A stretch of 11,614 nucleotides of DNA from NCBI GenBank assembly GCA_014904985.1, contig MU128943.1:292826-304439 (forward strand). The letters run 5' to 3'. The translations under genes and the position numbers were made by a program. The stretch comes from Hydnum rufescens UP504. Lineage: Eukaryota; Basidiomycota; Agaricomycetes; Cantharellales; Hydnaceae. Each line of letters starts with the position of its first letter. Position 1 is the stretch's first letter. Of the stretch, positions 1 to 7,383 are shown in pieces. The notes beneath the pieces were generated by a model, which had not been told where the DNA came from, did no database searches, and saw only the letters and a list, made by a program, of their open reading frames with translations.

Positions 1-331
1 TCCCTAAATAGGGAATTGAAGGGTGAAAATTGAAAAATGCAAGAATCATCCGAGATAATCAATCGCCCATGTATGAGTTATATATAACATTACTATATTT
101 AAGTTTAGGCCAATTCTGATGCATAGAAGTGGCCCAATCCACTCTGCAATCAGCCATCTCATGCCTTATTGAGCTCTGACTCATTATCAATGTATTCTTT
201 CAGGTTCCTGGGCAAAATTTTATATATATAGTATTTATTTCACATATACATGGTTGCTACTATTGTGTTCTGTGCTTGCAGCGCCAGCACTTGGGCGCTT
301 CTTGAATATCAGCAATTGCCGGCATTGAATT
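1..331 (+). repeat. Diverged half-copy of the central palindrome plus leader box
   Basis: This stretch aligns by eye, with many substitutions and small gaps, to the right arm of the palindrome at 2491-3122. Shared landmarks in order are a small inverted repeat at the start (CCCTAAATAGGG), GGAATTGAAGG, GAAAATTG, ATCATCC, CGCCCAT, a TATATA tract (80-92), GGCCAATT, and a TATTTATTTCACATATACATGG stretch similar to the 3040-3070 region. It ends in the leader box at 281-331. The window therefore begins near the centre of what may be a second, older palindrome whose left half lies outside. No array of hairpin introns follows it; only a weak GTAAGC site (375-380) is seen. Confidence 0.6.
280..331 (+). 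promoter_or_regulatory. Leader box copy A
   Basis: This is a block of about 50 nt containing CCAGCACTTGGGCGC, then AGCAATTGCCGGCATTGAAT. It is nearly identical to 9271-9316 and more distantly related to the outer ends of the palindrome (2491-2539 minus, 3077-3123 plus). It contains a short stem, AGCGCC (280-285) with GGCGCT (294-299). All other copies stand 50-120 nt before the first exon hairpin of an array, so this copy may mark a lost or never-expanded array. Its role as first-exon leader or promoter element is inferred. Confidence 0.5.
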
Positions 332-738
332 TTGCAACTGCGCAGCCACACCCAGCAACAGAAAGGCAACTGCTGTAAGCAGAGAAAAAAGGGGAGATCT
401 CTGCCACAGTCCGCGATGTTGAATCGAGAATGAAGAACGGGGGCCACCAAAATAATCCGAATGTTCAGGTCCGAGTGTAGGAGGGTCTTTAGGATAGAAG
501 ATAATCCGCTGTCAGCAGTAGTTGCCCAAGCAGATGAATAAAGGGGAAATTATGCCACAAATCCCACACTCCAAGGTCCTAGTCTTGTGGCCTTAGACAA
601 AGTGTAGTAGTAGCAATGTCCTCAGATGGAATTCGCCCAGGAATCCAGCAGCAATACTTCAGTGCTTCAGACTGGGGAGGGGGAAGACAATGGAATTTTC
701 AACACAATTCACTTAATATACAACCGGCTATGAGATCA
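332..738. other. Interval without a supported gene
   Basis: I see no convincing gene here. The first part (340-380) has a decayed CCACACCC motif and a GTAAGC that may be remnants of an array exon and donor, without the intron hairpin. The rest is unique-looking, moderately A+G-rich sequence with short open frames only. Confidence 0.4.
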
Positions 739-739
739 A

Positions 740-1145
740 ATATCTGACGGAAGCAGGGGAATAGGGGAAATATGTAGAAAAAGGAATCAAGTCAAAAGCT
801 TCAAAACTGACAGAGATATTCAATTTACAAGTCTGGGGATAGGATAGAGCATAAAATGACTATTTCTCCTTCCCTTTTGGACAGATTCCCTTGAGGAATG
901 GTGGAATGAGTTGTCCTAAATGTCCTATCCTTTGATATAAGGCTGCCAGACAATATTCAATATTTGAAAATTGGAAGGGGAATGATGTTCTCCTGAGACA
1001 AGGGGGAAATTCATATGTAGAACACCGAGTTCTTTTTGTTCGTAACGCCCTTCATACCGCTGGATGGGCATTTTTAATACCTTTCTAGGCGCGGTCGTTT
1101 CATGCAAATCCAATCAAAACTGACAGAGAAATTCAAAAAATACTC
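740..1145 (+). repeat. Diverged copies of the 160-bp repeat family
   Basis: The motif AACTGACAGAGA occurs at 805 and 1118, 313 bp apart, or about two repeat lengths. The 1015-1145 part matches, by eye, the reverse complement of about 7800-7925. It shares GTTCTTTTTGTTCG-like sequence, GGATG, TTTTTA, CTTTCTAGGCGCGGT and CAAAACTGACAGAGAAATTC. The copies are in opposite orientation to those at 7490-8065 and much more decayed. No open frame is shared, so this is treated as non-coding dispersed repeat. Confidence 0.5.
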
Positions 1146-1230
1146 CTTCTTATTATGAATGAGCAGGTGAAATCATTCCAGAAGCCTCAGTTCTGATCCC
1201 AATGACATCTCTTGGGTTCTGGTTCAGGAT

Positions 1231-1341
1231 CTAGAGAAATAATTAATGAAATGTTAGTACAACAGTAATGCAGCGCAAAAGAGCAGCATGTGCTTCCTTT
1301 TGCGCCACAAGAATAGAAATAAAAAATAAAAAAGAACTTAC
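1231..1341 (-). other. Predicted spliceosomal intron M1-4
   Basis: Donor GTAAGTT at 1341, branch point TACTAAC at 1259-1253, acceptor TCTCTAG ending at 1231 (111 nt). An imperfect stem GCGCAAAAG (1273-1281) with CTTTTGCGC (1297-1305) occupies the middle. The exon hairpin ACCCCACACC (1350-1359) with GGTGTGGGGT (1369-1378) ends 8 nt upstream of the donor. Confidence 0.65.
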
Positions 1342-1509
1342 CTTGTAGCACCCCACACCTGCTGTGCTGGTGTGGGGTACTGGAGCCCTGTACTCTGCCT
1401 TGTATGTGTGGCAGTTCATACGGGCACCTGTCATTTGGGCGGGCATTGATAAGGGGGGGTTATGGGGGAATTGCATTGGTATTTGTTTGTGGGGGCTCTG
1501 GTCCAAGAT

Positions 1510-1615
1510 CTAGAGAACTAAATAATAAATTAGTTAGATTAATGTAGTGCAAAAAGAGCAGCTCATGCTGCTCTTTTTGTGCCACAAGAATAAAAAATCA
1601 AGAAAAAAGACTTAC
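1510..1615 (-). other. Predicted spliceosomal intron M1-3
   Basis: Donor GTAAGTC at 1615, branch CTAAC at 1537-1533, acceptor TTCTCTAG ending at 1510 (106 nt). Internal stem CAAAAAGAGCAGC (1550-1562) with GCTGCTCTTTTTG (1567-1579), loop of 4. This is the only array intron with no hairpin in the preceding exon end. Confidence 0.65.
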
Positions 1616-1997
1616 CTTATGTATACTGTCTTCAAAGCATGCTTTATGTGGAGGACAAACCCCTTGTTGAGCAGCAGCAGAGTGGTTTAGACCTTCTGAA
1701 TCTGTAGCTGGGCAGCAGTGGTGCAGACGGTGCAGGCTGGGTTCCCTCTGCTGCCCAGCCATTCTCTGGTGATCTGTATCAGGCTTGGTCTCAGTCTGTG
1801 TCTCTGATAAAGGAGTTGAGAATGAGGTTGTGCTGAACTCTGGCTTTGTGTGTGCATTGCCATTCATTTGTTCCAGTGTTCATGCCTAATTGGGTGTTGT
1901 GTAGGGTCCTGGGGATCTTTGGTGGCTGCATACATTGGTATTATGGGGGGGCTTCATCCATGTTCTCACTGGGCAGATTTTTGTGCAGGGGGGAAGC
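1616..1997 (-). other. Oversized array exon with CAG-rich insert-like segment
   Basis: At 382 nt this predicted exon is more than twice the usual 146-192 nt. About 1640-1890 is unlike other exon bodies: it is rich in CAG/CTG and contains an 11-bp stem CTGGGCAGCAG (1708-1718) with CTGCTGCCCAG (1748-1758). A frame from an ATG at 1867 runs in minus orientation to the donor at 1615, giving a Ser/Thr/Gln/His-rich peptide with no recognised domain. It is closed upstream by TGA at 1882-1880. It may be a replaced unit or a chance frame. Confidence 0.4.
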
Positions 1998-2108
1998 CTA
2001 GAATAACAAATAATACAATCTGTTAGAAAAACCAAAGAGAAGCAGCACCAAAAGAGCAGCTAGTGCTGCTCTTTTGGTGCTACTGTAGGTTTCTGGTTGA
2101 ACACTCAC
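1998..2108 (-). other. Predicted spliceosomal intron M1-2
   Basis: Donor GTGAGTG at 2108, branch CTAAC at 2026-2022, acceptor ATTCTAG ending at 1998 (111 nt). Perfect 16-bp stem GCACCAAAAGAGCAGC (2045-2060) with GCTGCTCTTTTGGTGC (2065-2080). Exon hairpin GGACCACACACC (2115-2126) with GGTGTGTGGTCC (2137-2148) ends 6 nt before the donor. Confidence 0.7.
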
Positions 2109-2270
2109 CTAGTAGGACCACACACCCACTGAAGCAGGTGTGTGGTCCTTTATATGTCATCACATGACCTTGGGGGCTGCGCATGTATGTGGTGTATTGG
2201 ACCCATTTTGGCCCGCATTCATTTGCAGGTGGGTTTTGTATCATTGTATGCAGGGTGCACAACCTTATAC

Positions 2271-2377
2271 CTAGAATGGAAATATTACTGAATGTTAGTT
2301 AAAGTGTTAAAGACATGCAAAAAGGGCAGCCTTGGCAGCCCTTTTTGCATGGCTGTACATAGTGGAGAGGTACTCAC
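2271..2377 (-). other. Predicted spliceosomal intron M1-1
   Basis: Donor GTGAGTA at 2377, branch AACTAAC at 2300-2294, acceptor ATTCTAG ending at 2271 (107 nt). Stem ATGCAAAAAGGGC (2315-2327) with GCCCTTTTTGCAT (2338-2350). Relative to other units, the AGAGC/GCTCT pair has become AGGGC/GCCCT on both sides. Exon hairpin GACCACAC (2382-2389) with GTGTGGTC (2407-2414) ends 4 nt before the donor. Confidence 0.65.
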
Positions 2378-2490
2378 CTATGACCACACACCCATGGCAG
2401 TGGGGGGTGTGGTCCTCTTCTAGTTCCTTGGTCCCTGTGGCTGAGTCCTATATACGAAGGGATTGTGAATTAAGTAAGCATCAAAACAAA

Positions 2491-2539
2491 CCACTCAATG
2501 CCAGGACTTTCCAGGCTCAAAAGAGCACCCAATTAGGGG
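2491..2539 (-). promoter_or_regulatory. Leader box copy B (start of array M1)
   Basis: Minus-strand sequence CCCCTAATTGGGTGC, then TTTTGAGCCTGGAAAGTCC and GGCATTGAGT. It is the palindrome partner of 3077-3123 and distantly similar to 280-331 and 9271-9316. It lies about 80 nt upstream of the first M1 exon hairpin on the minus strand. Its function is inferred from position only. Confidence 0.45.
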
Positions 2540-3122
2540 CAGTACCAACCTGATATGGATAGATAATAAATACCTAGATCAAAATAAATAATAAGTAGGA
2601 GATATCTGTCTAAACAGGTGAAGAAATAAGTGATAGTCTATTGAATTGCACTAAGGCACCATGTATAAAGAAGAATTGGGGAACTTTCACACACTATAAT
2701 TGGCCAAATTTCAGTATCTGGGTGGTATGTATATATATATTATGGGCAATGAAATAAATTGGATGATCATGCCAATTTTCAGTTTCTTGTGCCTTCAATT
2801 TCCTATTCAGGAAATTGAAGGCTTGAGAAACTGAAAATTGGTGTGATCATCCAATTCGTTTCATTGCCCATAATATATATATACATACCACCCAGATACT
2901 GAAATTTGGGCCAATTATAGTGCATGAAAGTTCCCCAATTCTTCTTTACACATGGTGCCTTAGTGCAATTCAATAGACTATCACTTATTTCTTCACCTGT
3001 TTTAGACAGATATCTACTACTTATTATTTATTTTTGATCTAGGTATTTATTATCTATCCATATGGGGTTGGTACTGCCCCTAATTGGGCATTCTTTCGAG
3101 CCCGGAAAGTCCCAGTGTTGAA
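2491..3122. repeat. Large palindrome between divergent arrays
   Basis: This is an imperfect but highly similar inverted repeat of about 630 bp centred near 2806. The central stem is GCCTTCAATTTCC (2791-2803) with GGAAATTGAAGGC (2810-2822). The arms continue outward through the TATATATA tracts (about 2727-2741 and 2870-2885), GGAACTTTCA/TGAAAGTTCC, CACTTATTTCTTCACCTG, and GGCAGTACCAACC at the outer part. Both outer ends hold a leader box reading outward, followed within 50-120 nt by the first exon hairpin of arrays M1 (minus) and P1 (plus). A bidirectional promoter/leader is a reasonable inference. A foldback transposon or an inverted duplication is the alternative. Confidence 0.8.
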
Positions 3123-3123
3123 T
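3077..3123 (+). promoter_or_regulatory. Leader box copy C (start of array P1)
   Basis: Plus-strand CCCCTAATTGGGCATTC, then CGAGCCCGGAAAGTCCC and GTGTTGAAT. Upstream TTATTATCTATCCATATGG resembles TTATTATTCATCCATATCC before the 9271 copy, so homology extends beyond the box. The first P1 exon hairpin starts about 48 nt downstream. Confidence 0.5.
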
Positions 3124-3209
3124 AGCTCAGATCGTACTCAACATCGAGGTGCCTGAAGCAAGCAGAATGGTGCCACACACCTGCCAGGGCAGGTGTGTGG
3201 CACTATTAG

Positions 3210-3320
3210 GTGAGTTCTTTTCTTTATGGTGTGTACTGTGACACCAAAGGAGCAGCACTAGCTGCTCTTTTGGCATTGCTGCTGTTAAATTTTTTTAACT
3301 GACATCACTCATTATTCTAG
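3210..3320 (+). other. Predicted spliceosomal intron P1-1
   Basis: Donor GTGAGTT, branch AACTGAC (3297-3303), acceptor ATTCTAG (111 nt). Stem CCAAAGGAGCAGC (3244-3256) with GCTGCTCTTTTGG (3261-3273), one G-U type pair. Exon hairpin TGCCACACACCTGCC (3171-3185) with its exact complement (3188-3202) ends 7 nt before the donor. Confidence 0.7.
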
Positions 3321-3476
3321 GTTTTTTCCCTTTGTAAAACCCTGATCCAATGAATGCACTGACAAGACCCTGGCAAAATACAGGCCCATGTGCAGCCACC
3401 CCGACCCTGAACCTGCACGACAACCAACTAAGTATAGGACCACACATCTGCCAAGGCGGGTGTGTGGTAACAACTG

Positions 3477-3581
3477 GTAAGTTTCTCCCAGTATGTACAA
3501 TGGTGCCCAAAGAGCAGCAGTAGCTGCTCTTTGGGCACTGCTTTTTTTTTTTCTGGACTGATGTATTATTCATTATTCTAG
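3477..3581 (+). other. Predicted spliceosomal intron P1-2
   Basis: Donor GTAAGTT, branch GACTGAT (3556-3562), acceptor ATTCTAG (105 nt). Perfect 16-bp stem GTGCCCAAAGAGCAGC (3503-3518) with GCTGCTCTTTGGGCAC (3523-3538). Exon hairpin 3439-3452 with 3455-3468 has two T/G positions that would be G-U pairs in RNA, and ends 8 nt before the donor. Confidence 0.7.
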
Positions 3582-3752
3582 GCCTCCCCCTAGATGCATG
3601 AAACCCCACCCAACAAGAACACAGCAAACAAAAAACAGACATGTGCAGCCACCCACCACCTGATCCAAGAACCCAGGACCCGAACACCTGCAACACATCA
3701 ATGGTTGATATACAGTACCACACACCCGCTGTGGCGGGTGTGCTGATACTTG

Positions 3753-3863
3753 GTAAGTTCTCCATTGCGGGATGTACAACAGTGCCAAAAGAGCAGCAGA
3801 AGCTGCTCTTTTGGCACCTCTGTTCTCTTTTTGTTACTAATATATTATTACTTGCTCTTCTAG
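3753..3863 (+). other. Predicted spliceosomal intron P1-3
   Basis: Donor GTAAGTT, branch TACTAAT (3835-3841), acceptor TCTTCTAG (111 nt). Perfect 16-bp stem 3782-3797 with 3802-3817, loop AGAA. Exon hairpin CACACCCGC (3721-3729) with GCGGGTGTG (3734-3742) ends 10 nt before the donor. Confidence 0.7.
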
Positions 3864-4013
3864 GTCCCTTCCCTCTGTGACAACCCACCCAACAAGCACA
3901 TGGACAAGCCCCAGTACCCGCAACCACCCAAGCCCAGAGTGCCTGCCCCCACAATGATGATCAATGAATGCGTGTACCACACACCCACTTCAGTGGGTGT
4001 GTGGTAATATTAG

Positions 4014-4115
4014 GTATGTCTAATTGCACCAGTGCCAAAAGAGCAGCAGAAGCTGCTCTTTTGGCACATCTGTTTTCTTTTTTTTTTTACTAATGTATTA
4101 TTTTCATTGTTCTAG
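4014..4115 (+). other. Predicted spliceosomal intron P1-4
   Basis: Donor GTATGTC, branch TACTAAT (4088-4094), acceptor TGTTCTAG (102 nt). Perfect 16-bp stem 4032-4047 with 4052-4067, loop AGAA. Exon hairpin ACCACACACCCACT (3976-3989) with its complement (3992-4005) ends 8 nt before the donor. Confidence 0.7.
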
Positions 4116-4261
4116 GTTTCTTCCCTCTGTGAAAACCCACCTGACAAACAAACACATGGATGAGCCCCCAATACATGCAACCACCCAAGCCGCCCCCCAA
4201 AACTATGATTGATGAATGTGTGTACCACACACCTGCAGAAGTGGGTGTGTGGTAATATTAG

Positions 4262-4361
4262 GTACATCTCATCCCACTGGTGCCAAAAGAGCAGCAAAAG
4301 CTGCTCTTTTGGCACCTTTGTTTTCTTTTTTTGACTAATATATTATTATCTGTTGTTCTAG
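4262..4361 (+). other. Predicted spliceosomal intron P1-5
   Basis: The donor GTACATC is weaker than in its neighbours. Branch GACTAAT (4333-4339), acceptor TGTTCTAG (100 nt). Perfect 16-bp stem 4280-4295 with 4300-4315, loop AAAA. Exon hairpin ACCACACACC (4224-4233) with GGTGTGTGGT (4244-4253) ends 8 nt before the donor. Confidence 0.65.
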
Positions 4362-4508
4362 GTCCCTTCCCTATGTGAAAACCCACCTGACGAACAAACA
4401 CATGGATGAGCCCCCAATATGCGCAGCCACCCAAGCCGCCCCCCGAAATGACGATTGACAGAACTGCATACCACACACCCACTTTGGTGGGTGTGTGGTA
4501 AATATTAG

Positions 4509-4609
4509 GTATGTCTTAATCCCACTGGTGCCAAAAGAGCAGCTTCTGCTGCTCTTTTGGCACCTTTGTTTTCTTTTTTTTACTAATATATTATTATTTG
4601 TTGTTCTAG
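4509..4609 (+). other. Predicted spliceosomal intron P1-6
   Basis: Donor GTATGTC, branch TACTAAT (4581-4587), acceptor TGTTCTAG (101 nt). Perfect 16-bp stem 4528-4543 with 4548-4563, loop TTCT. Exon hairpin ACCACACACCCAC (4470-4482) with GTGGGTGTGTGGT (4487-4499) ends 9 nt before the donor. Confidence 0.7.
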
Positions 4610-4776
4610 GTCCATTCCCTACATGAAAACTCACCCGATGAGGACACAGATGAGCCCCCCCAGTATACTGTTTAATGCGCAGCCCCACAGGCCTTGAGTG
4701 CCTGCCCCCTGAACATGACGATTGGCAAAATTGCATACCACACACCTGCTGTGGTGGGTGTGTGGTTTTATATAAT

Positions 4777-4867
4777 GTAAGTGCACCCCCAACAGCACAA
4801 AAAGAGCAGCACTGCTGCTCTTTTTGCACCTGTTTTAATTTTTTAAACTAATGATCTATTATTCTAG
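4777..4867 (+). other. Predicted spliceosomal intron P1-7
   Basis: Donor GTAAGTG, branch AACTAAT (4846-4852), acceptor ATTCTAG (91 nt, the shortest). Stem CAAAAAGAGCAGC (4798-4810) with GCTGCTCTTTTTG (4814-4826). Exon hairpin 4737-4749 with 4754-4766 has two G-U type positions and ends 10 nt before the donor. Confidence 0.7.
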
Positions 4868-5150
4868 GCTAGCAACAAATGAAGACCCATAGAATGAGCC
4901 CCCCCCCTGAATGATAACTTGCCCACAAAGCAGGATCTGTGAACAGGATGCCAAACAATGAAATGAAGTGATGCCAAACTGTAGGAACCCCACTCCCACG
5001 ATAGCGGGTGTGGCTCTGTAAAATATAAGTAATGCATGTCCCCAGTACCACACACCCACCCAAGCAGGTGTGTTAGATAGTGTTTTCTTTTGTTAATTTT
5101 TAATTTTTTTATGGACAGTACCACATGCCTGCCCAAGCAGGTGTGGTATG

Positions 5151-5419
5151 TTTGTGAATTTTTGAATAAATAAATGAATAAACCAGTCAATGAAAACACA
5201 ACATGACTGCTGAGTGAAACCCTGCTGACCCCAGGGAGCATATGTATAATATCATGCCAGGTGTAGTCCACTGTTGTCTGAGAATCTCTAAGTCCCAGTC
5301 TAAGGTGAGAGGCAGGGGCCCCAGGGGCCCCTGCCTGAATCATGCAAATCATGTTAGCCGGCCCCAGGGGCCCCCACCTAAAAATATCTAGTTAGACTAT
5401 TTAAACACAAGACTCATTG
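5151..5419. other. Inter-array spacer with strong palindromes
   Basis: No gene is seen. The spacer holds a GC-rich 11-bp stem AGGCAGGGGCC (5310-5320) with GGCCCCTGCCT (5326-5336), and a second GGCCCCAGGGGCC-like motif at 5360-5374. A further 11-bp stem is ATCTAGTTAGA (5386-5396) with TCTAACTAGAT (5422-5432), loop 25. The last one overlaps the left edge of the coding relic that follows and may mark its boundary. Confidence 0.5.
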
Positions 5420-6302
5420 TATCTAACTAGATGTACATTTGTGGCTGACTGGGTTGAAGCTGTTCAGGCCATCAGTACATCCCTACAAAGCTGGCAAAAG
5501 ACTAGAACACAGGATGGGAACAAGACCTTATTTGCCATGCTCGAGCCTTGTCATGAGACTGAACGAACAATGAACTCAAAAATCTGCCCAGAGAGTGACT
5601 ATCACATGCCTACAATGGCAAATAGATTCATTCCTGTGGAGTGGAACCCTAAACTCCAGGCCATTTGGGTATCTGCAGCCACCACAGGTTGGAGCTCGTG
5701 ATAATCAAGCGGATAGACTGGAGTTGTCCATAAACCCCACCTGAGTTAGGTGCTTTATCGAAACTGAATGGAAGAGGGATGTAACAAGTTTTAATTGGGA
5801 ATTCAACCCCAAATTTGGGGCTAAGGACAATAGACATGATGCAAAGCCTGCAGATTCATGCCTTCAAGTATCGTTCCAGCCATTAGGCAGTGTTGAAAAT
5901 CCTGCATATGAGGGATGGATCATAATTACAAGAACTGTCATCATCAGAAAACATGAACTCCCATTGCAAGACTATCCTCCACGAACAAACTGGAGCAACG
6001 ACATAATGCCACCATTCTCACAAGTGAAAATGCCCTGGGAGCACAGCCCCTGGCTCACGGATCATATGGCTGCTCAAAGTATGGGAATCAAGAGTTCTTT
6101 CTGCACTTGTAAGACCAGACCTGAGCAGAAATACAGGCCCAAAAGGGGTATCAATGACAATAAGACTAATGATGAGTCCCAAGATCCACAGCTGGGTGTC
6201 TGTCAGTATACAACAACCTGTAATCCTGGTGTAAGTGCAGACCTTAATATGAAGTCTTGTCCACAAGTCCCTTCTGGGTCCTTAGTATCATTCATCTGCT
6301 GA
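5420..6302 (+). pseudogene. Broken protein-coding relic, unrecognised family
   Basis: Two adjacent plus frames look like one damaged gene. The first (about 5420-5695) reads FVADWVEAVQAISTSLQSW and later RFIPVEWNPKLQAIW. The second frame, shifted by one, is open from 5574 to 6300 except for a single TGA at 5742-5744 in INPT-stop-VRCF, where TGG (Trp) would be one base away. It contains EWKRDVTSFNWEFNPKFGAK, ENPAYEGWIIITRT and MPWEHSPWLTDHMAAQSMG, and a C-terminal part with Cys pairs (FCTCKTR, then VCQYTTTC). So at least one frameshift (about 5650-5700) and one nonsense change are visible. There is no clear start codon. The normal amino-acid mix and long open stretch argue for past coding. I do not recognise the family; a transposon-borne gene is possible from the surroundings. 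Confidence 0.45.
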
Positions 6303-6889
6303 AGTCAAGGGGTCCAGACCAGGCTGGTCAGCCATATTTGATACCTATGATAGGTATCAAATTTGGGGCACTTTTTGGTACCTAAGTAGGTCCAATTGTG
6401 ATGGGGTGCCAGCAGGGTGCCAATTGATAATTCAATATCAGAGAATCAGCCCAATTGGGTATATGGGCCCCAATGTGGTGCCATGGGGCCCCAATGTGGC
6501 TCTAAAACAAACCCCTTCATAGTTTCCACACCACTCAGGCACTGGTGCTCATCATGCATTCAAAACTCGTGCAACTTCAACTTCACTCCTCATCACATCC
6601 CCCAGCCCATTACAGGGGAGTTTTTTGTTGGCTGACCACTGGCACCAGATTATACATTGAATTTCTTATTATTTTACAATACAAAGGGACACCCCAAATC
6701 CGAAAGCCTAAATAGAAATCAAAAAAAAATAACATGTGGGTCTGGTGCCTGCAGACACCAGATGCACATTACAAAGGGAAAAAAAAGAGGAAGAGAAGAT
6801 CCAGGAGCCCACACACACAAGGTTTTGTGCACATGAGGCCAGCAATTCCCCCATTAGGTGATGTTTCGTTCAGGTACTGAGGGGTATTG
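6303..6889. other. Non-coding interval with palindromes and short repeats
   Basis: No gene is supported. It holds a perfect 12-bp inverted repeat with a single-base centre, TTTGATACCTAT (6337-6348) and ATAGGTATCAAA (6350-6361). There is also a doubled GGGCCCCAATGTGG motif (about 6464-6504) and a short stem TCTGGTG (6741-6747) with CACCAGA (6756-6762). A/T-rich runs and A tracts lie at 6660-6800. Confidence 0.5.
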
Positions 6890-7006
6890 GTTCAGTAATT
6901 GGGGCATTGGCCCGCAACAATGGTTGAAATTGCCAATGACAGCGACATAATCAATATCGCTGTCATTGTTTGAGGCATGAGAGGGGGGGGGCGATAGCAA
7001 GAGTCC

Positions 7007-7102
7007 CTATAATGAAAATAGACCATATTTAGTAAACTTAAATCAGTGCAAAGGGGGCCAGCTTGCAACTGATGCAAGAGACCCCTGAGGACTAATGCTT
7101 AC
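7007..7102 (-). other. Predicted spliceosomal intron M2-2
   Basis: Donor GTAAGCA at 7102, branch TTTACTA (7036-7030), acceptor ATTATAG ending at 7007 (96 nt). Only half of the GGGGGCCAGC stem survives. A replacement stem CTTGCA (7062-7067) with TGCAAG (7073-7078) is seen. Exon hairpin 7108-7121 with 7127-7140 (14 bp, perfect) ends 5 nt before the donor. Confidence 0.6.
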
Positions 7103-7279
7103 CTTCTCACCACACCCCAGCATGCTGCTGGGGTGTGGTGTCCTGCTTATGTTGTCCTCGGTTTGGCTCTTCAGGTTGTTCGGTTGGCGCCTGGGCTAAC
7201 AGTCGAAATCACCAATGACAGCGACACAATCGATGTTGCTGTCGCTGTTTGAGCATGAGAGGGGTGATAGCAAGATTTC

Positions 7280-7383
7280 CTATGATGAAAATAGAGCATA
7301 TTTAGTAAAACTTAAAGAAGCCCAAAGGGGGCCAGCCTGCAGCTGGCCCCCTCGCCAAGAGACACCTGAGGATTAAAACTCAC
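7280..7383 (-). other. Predicted spliceosomal intron M2-1
   Basis: Donor GTGAGTT at 7383, branch TTTACTA (7309-7303), acceptor ATCATAG ending at 7280 (104 nt). Perfect 11-bp stem AGGGGGCCAGC (7326-7336) with GCTGGCCCCCT (7342-7352), loop of 5. Exon hairpin CACCCCAG (7394-7401) with CTGGGGTG (7407-7414) lies 10 nt from the donor. Confidence 0.65.

Larger units (their letters stand above)
1205..2415 (-). repeat. Array M1: minus-strand exon-intron hairpin array
   Basis: Four intron units read on the minus strand at 2377-2271, 2108-1998, 1615-1510 and 1341-1231. Donor spacing is 269, 493 and 274 bp. Three of the four exons before the donors end in a CCACACACC/GGTGTGTGG-type hairpin. All four introns carry an AAAAGAGCAGC-type stem, imperfect in 1231-1341. 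The exon at 1616-1997 is unusually long (382 nt) and lacks its terminal hairpin, as if a unit was lost or replaced. The array faces away from the palindrome at 2491-3122, opposite to array P1. Two internal exons (162 and 168 nt) are multiples of three and open in one frame, but the frame does not continue through the 382-nt exon. Confidence 0.7.
3165..5150 (+). repeat. Array P1: plus-strand exon-intron hairpin array
   Basis: Seven intron units have donors at 3210, 3477, 3753, 4014, 4262, 4509 and 4777 (spacing 247-276 bp). Introns are 91-111 nt and internal exons 146-171 nt. Every exon end carries the CCACACACC-type hairpin and every intron the GAGCAGC/GCTGCTC stem. Units at 3864-4609 are the most alike. 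Exon bodies are rich in A and C and poor in T outside the hairpin, and have stops in all three plus frames in the exons checked, so protein coding is unlikely. The array decays after 4868: two further exon-type hairpins (around 5046-5075 and 5118-5148) have no proper intron between them. Confidence 0.75.

Noticed and set aside
235..450. 71-codon minus-strand frame near the window start
   Set aside because: It overlaps the leader box and palindrome copy, reads antisense to them, and shows no protein-like features.
3295..3954. 219-codon open frame on the minus strand across array P1
   Set aside because: It runs through exon bodies, introns and both hairpins of three units whose spacing (267, 276, 261) happens to be divisible by three. 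The plus strand is T-poor there, so minus stops are rare. All splice signals point to plus transcription. It reads as a by-product of the repeat.
4371..4829. 152-codon open frame on the minus strand across P1 units 5-7
   Set aside because: Same cause: antisense of tandem units with few plus-strand TTA, CTA or TCA words. It has no start context, domain or independent support.
5807..5820. Palindrome CCCCAAATTTGGGG as an operator
   Set aside because: It lies within the likely former coding frame (residues NPKFG) and is short enough to be chance.
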